Shown one piece after another: positions 62,665 through 64,000 of a stretch of DNA of 64,000 nucleotides. The stretch's first letter is position 1. Every line of letters begins with the position of its first letter. The stretch is taken from NCBI GenBank assembly GCA_024234935.1, contig JACKNI010000001.1, positions 992,001 to 1,056,000 of the forward strand. Reading direction: 5' to 3'. This DNA is from Chromatiales bacterium. Lineage in GTDB: Bacteria; Pseudomonadota; Gammaproteobacteria; Steroidobacterales; GCA-2729495. A model generated the notes under the pieces. The model worked only from the letters and a program-made list of their open reading frames with translations. It ran no database searches and was not told where the DNA came from. The position numbers and the translations under genes were made by a program.

Positions 62665-63762
62665 ATGAACCTCCTCGACCGATATCGCTCCCTCAGTACG
62701 GAACTCAGGTTCAGCAATGACCCGGCGCAGCTGCGTGCGCTCGGGGTGCTGGACCGGGTCAGCCGCGAGCTGCTGGAGAGCCCGCGGCCACGGCGCCTGC
62801 CGGGAATTCTGGGCCGCTTCCTGCCGCGAACCACCAGCCCGGCGCCAGTACGCGGCGCTTATCTGTGGGGCAGCGTGGGGCGCGGGAAGACCTTCATGAT
62901 GGACCTGCTGTTTGAGTCCCTGCCCTTCGACGACAAGGTCCGCTATCACTTCCATCGGCTGATGAACCGCGTACACGGGCGGCTCAAGACCCTGCGCGAC
63001 GAGCAGGATCCACTGGCGACCGTTGCCGCTGAACTGGCGGGCGAGGCACGCATCATCTGCTTCGACGAGTTCTTCGTCGCCGACATCGCCGATGCGATGC
63101 TGCTCGGCCGGTTGCTTCACGCCCTGTTCGAGCGCGGCGTCACCCTGGTCGCCACCTCGAACAGCGCACCACAGGACCTGTATCGCGGGGGCCTGCAGCG
63201 GCAGCGCTTCCTGCCCGCCATCGACCTGATCCTGCAGCACACCGAGGTCGTGCACGTGGACGGGCTGACCGACTACCGGCTGCGTGTACTCGAAGCGGCC
63301 GAGCTCTGGCATGCGCCGCTCGATCAGAGCGCTGACCGGAACCTCGATCAATACTTCCGGAACATGGCACCTGACCGGGGCACCGAGGGCGAAACGCTGG
63401 ATGTGCTCGGCAGAACCATCACCACCCGCCGACGAGCCGAAGGTATCGCGTGGTTTGATTTCGATGCGCTGTGCGCAGGACCACGCAGCCAGGAGGACTA
63501 CATCGAAATCGCCCGCTGGTTCCAGACGGTAATCATCTCCGGCATACCCCGGCTCGACGAAAGCCGCGAGAATGAAGCGCGGCGATTCATCGCACTGGTC
63601 GATGAGTTCTACGACCGGCGCGTCAATCTGATCATCTCGGCCGCAGAATCCATCGGCCGGATCTATACCGGCACCCGCCTCAGCCACGAATTCGAACGCA
63701 CCCGAAGCCGGCTGCTGGAGATGCAGTCGATGGAATATCTTGCCGCCGAACATCTGCCCTGA
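62665..63762 (+). CDS. zapE: Cell division ATPase ZapE (AFG1-like)
   Basis: A 365-residue P-loop ATPase; E. coli ZapE (375) acts on the FtsZ ring. Walker A is GSVGRGKTFMMDLLFE, Walker B is RIICFDEFFVADIADAML, and FERGVTLVATSNSAPQDLYR and LIISAAESIGRIY are family motifs. The ATG at 62665 matches the usual start; 88 bases separate it from the divergent ETF-QO gene. Confidence 0.96.
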   Translation: MNLLDRYRSLSTELRFSNDPAQLRALGVLDRVSRELLESPRPRRLPGILGRFLPRTTSPAPVRGAYLWGSVGRGKTFMMDLLFESLPFDDKVRYHFHRLMNRVHGRLKTLRDEQDPLATVAAELAGEARIICFDEFFVADIADAMLLGRLLHALFERGVTLVATSNSAPQDLYRGGLQRQRFLPAIDLILQHTEVVHVDGLTDYRLRVLEAAELWHAPLDQSADRNLDQYFRNMAPDRGTEGETLDVLGRTITTRRRAEGIAWFDFDALCAGPRSQEDYIEIARWFQTVIISGIPRLDESRENEARRFIALVDEFYDRRVNLIISAAESIGRIYTGTRLSHEFERTRSRLLEMQSMEYLAAEHLP

Positions 63763-63845
63763 ACGGCACATCGGCGCGCCCATGAACGCACCGCCGAACT
63801 GCTCCGCTATACTCGACAGGACCATCAGACAGGAGTCTGCCCACC

Positions 63846-64000
63846 ATGCGCTTGCACAGGTTTTTACTGCTGTTGGGCGGGCTTTGCAGCCTGGTTACGG
63901 CATCCCTTGCCGCACCGGTCAGCGATGCAGAGCGCGTACCAATAGACCTGCGGCGCACGACGCTGATCGTGCGTGACATGGATAACTCGTTGCGCTTCTA
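63846..64000 (+). CDS. Secreted VOC (glyoxalase)-fold protein, 5' end only
   Basis: The first 51 residues of a protein whose N-terminus is a signal peptide (RFLLLLGGLCSLVTASLAA) followed by RRTTLIVRDMDNSLRFY. The latter is the usual opening of a vicinal-oxygen-chelate domain. The gene runs off the window. A TATACT box at 63808-63813 is a plausible -10 and GGAG precedes the ATG by about 10 bases. Confidence 0.65.
   Translation, partial: MRLHRFLLLLGGLCSLVTASLAAPVSDAERVPIDLRRTTLIVRDMDNSLRF

Overview
The window is a GC-rich bacterial chromosome segment that is almost entirely coding. It carries about 60 protein genes and one tRNA gene (tRNA-Leu, CAA anticodon). No insertion sequence, prophage, CRISPR array or rRNA operon is visible. 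Gene content and order point to a gammaproteobacterium. The block ndk-rlmN-pilW-rodZ-hisS-yfgM-bamB-der, the block queA-tgt-yajC-secD-secF, and the presence of PilW, RodZ, BamB, DsbC, RF3, ETF-QO and a PEP-CTERM-type protein all fit. The metX homologue looks like the succinyltransferase branch known from Xanthomonas-type bacteria, so a lineage near Xanthomonadales, Nevskiales or Steroidobacterales is my inference; the species is not identified.

Layout. 1-4.4 kb: guaA (cut by the window edge) and guaB for GMP synthesis, divergent from xseA. 4.5-6.7 kb: a Host_attach-type protein, a DUF1566-like PEP-CTERM protein and a conserved CxxC membrane protein. 6.75-18.4 kb: one long minus-strand run reading trmJ, iscS, a degenerate iscU, an A-type Fe-S carrier, ndk, rlmN, pilW, rodZ-like, hisS, yfgM, bamB, der and metX. 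18.45-24.7 kb: suhB, convergent with the minus-strand queuosine and Sec genes (queA, tgt, yajC, secD, secF). 24.8-31.8 kb: tRNA-Leu, a putative 2OG oxygenase, a pseudouridine synthase/methyltransferase fusion, an FKBP isomerase, an MDR oxidoreductase, then small membrane proteins, a methyltransferase, YggU, GNAT and YjdM proteins.

31.8-39.6 kb is the most accessory-looking part. It holds a CydDC-like heterodimeric ABC exporter, a PAS hybrid histidine kinase, a divergent sensor-less histidine kinase with a FixJ-type regulator, and a Rieske oxygenase. 39.6-44.1 kb: an uncharacterised ATP-grasp-like protein, prfC, a lipoprotein methyltransferase and a polytopic membrane protein, probably one operon. 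44.3-47.7 kb: a CsdA/DeaD-type helicase with a DEGD motif, a parvulin lipoprotein and a FrnE-like DsbA. 47.9-56.8 kb: gltB-gltD with a coupled NTF2-like protein and MFS transporter, then a Nudix hydrolase and ferredoxin FdxA. 56.9-64 kb: a DsbC-family protein, xerD, plsC, a thiolase, ETF-QO, zapE and the start of a secreted VOC-fold protein.

Most of the segment is housekeeping. The features that depart from textbook families are the IscU-like protein lacking most cluster ligands, the DEGD helicase, the RluA-RlmI fusion, the ATP-grasp gene behind prfC, and the kinase/exporter/Rieske neighbourhood. All functional statements come from reading motifs and recalled family features; no database search was run.
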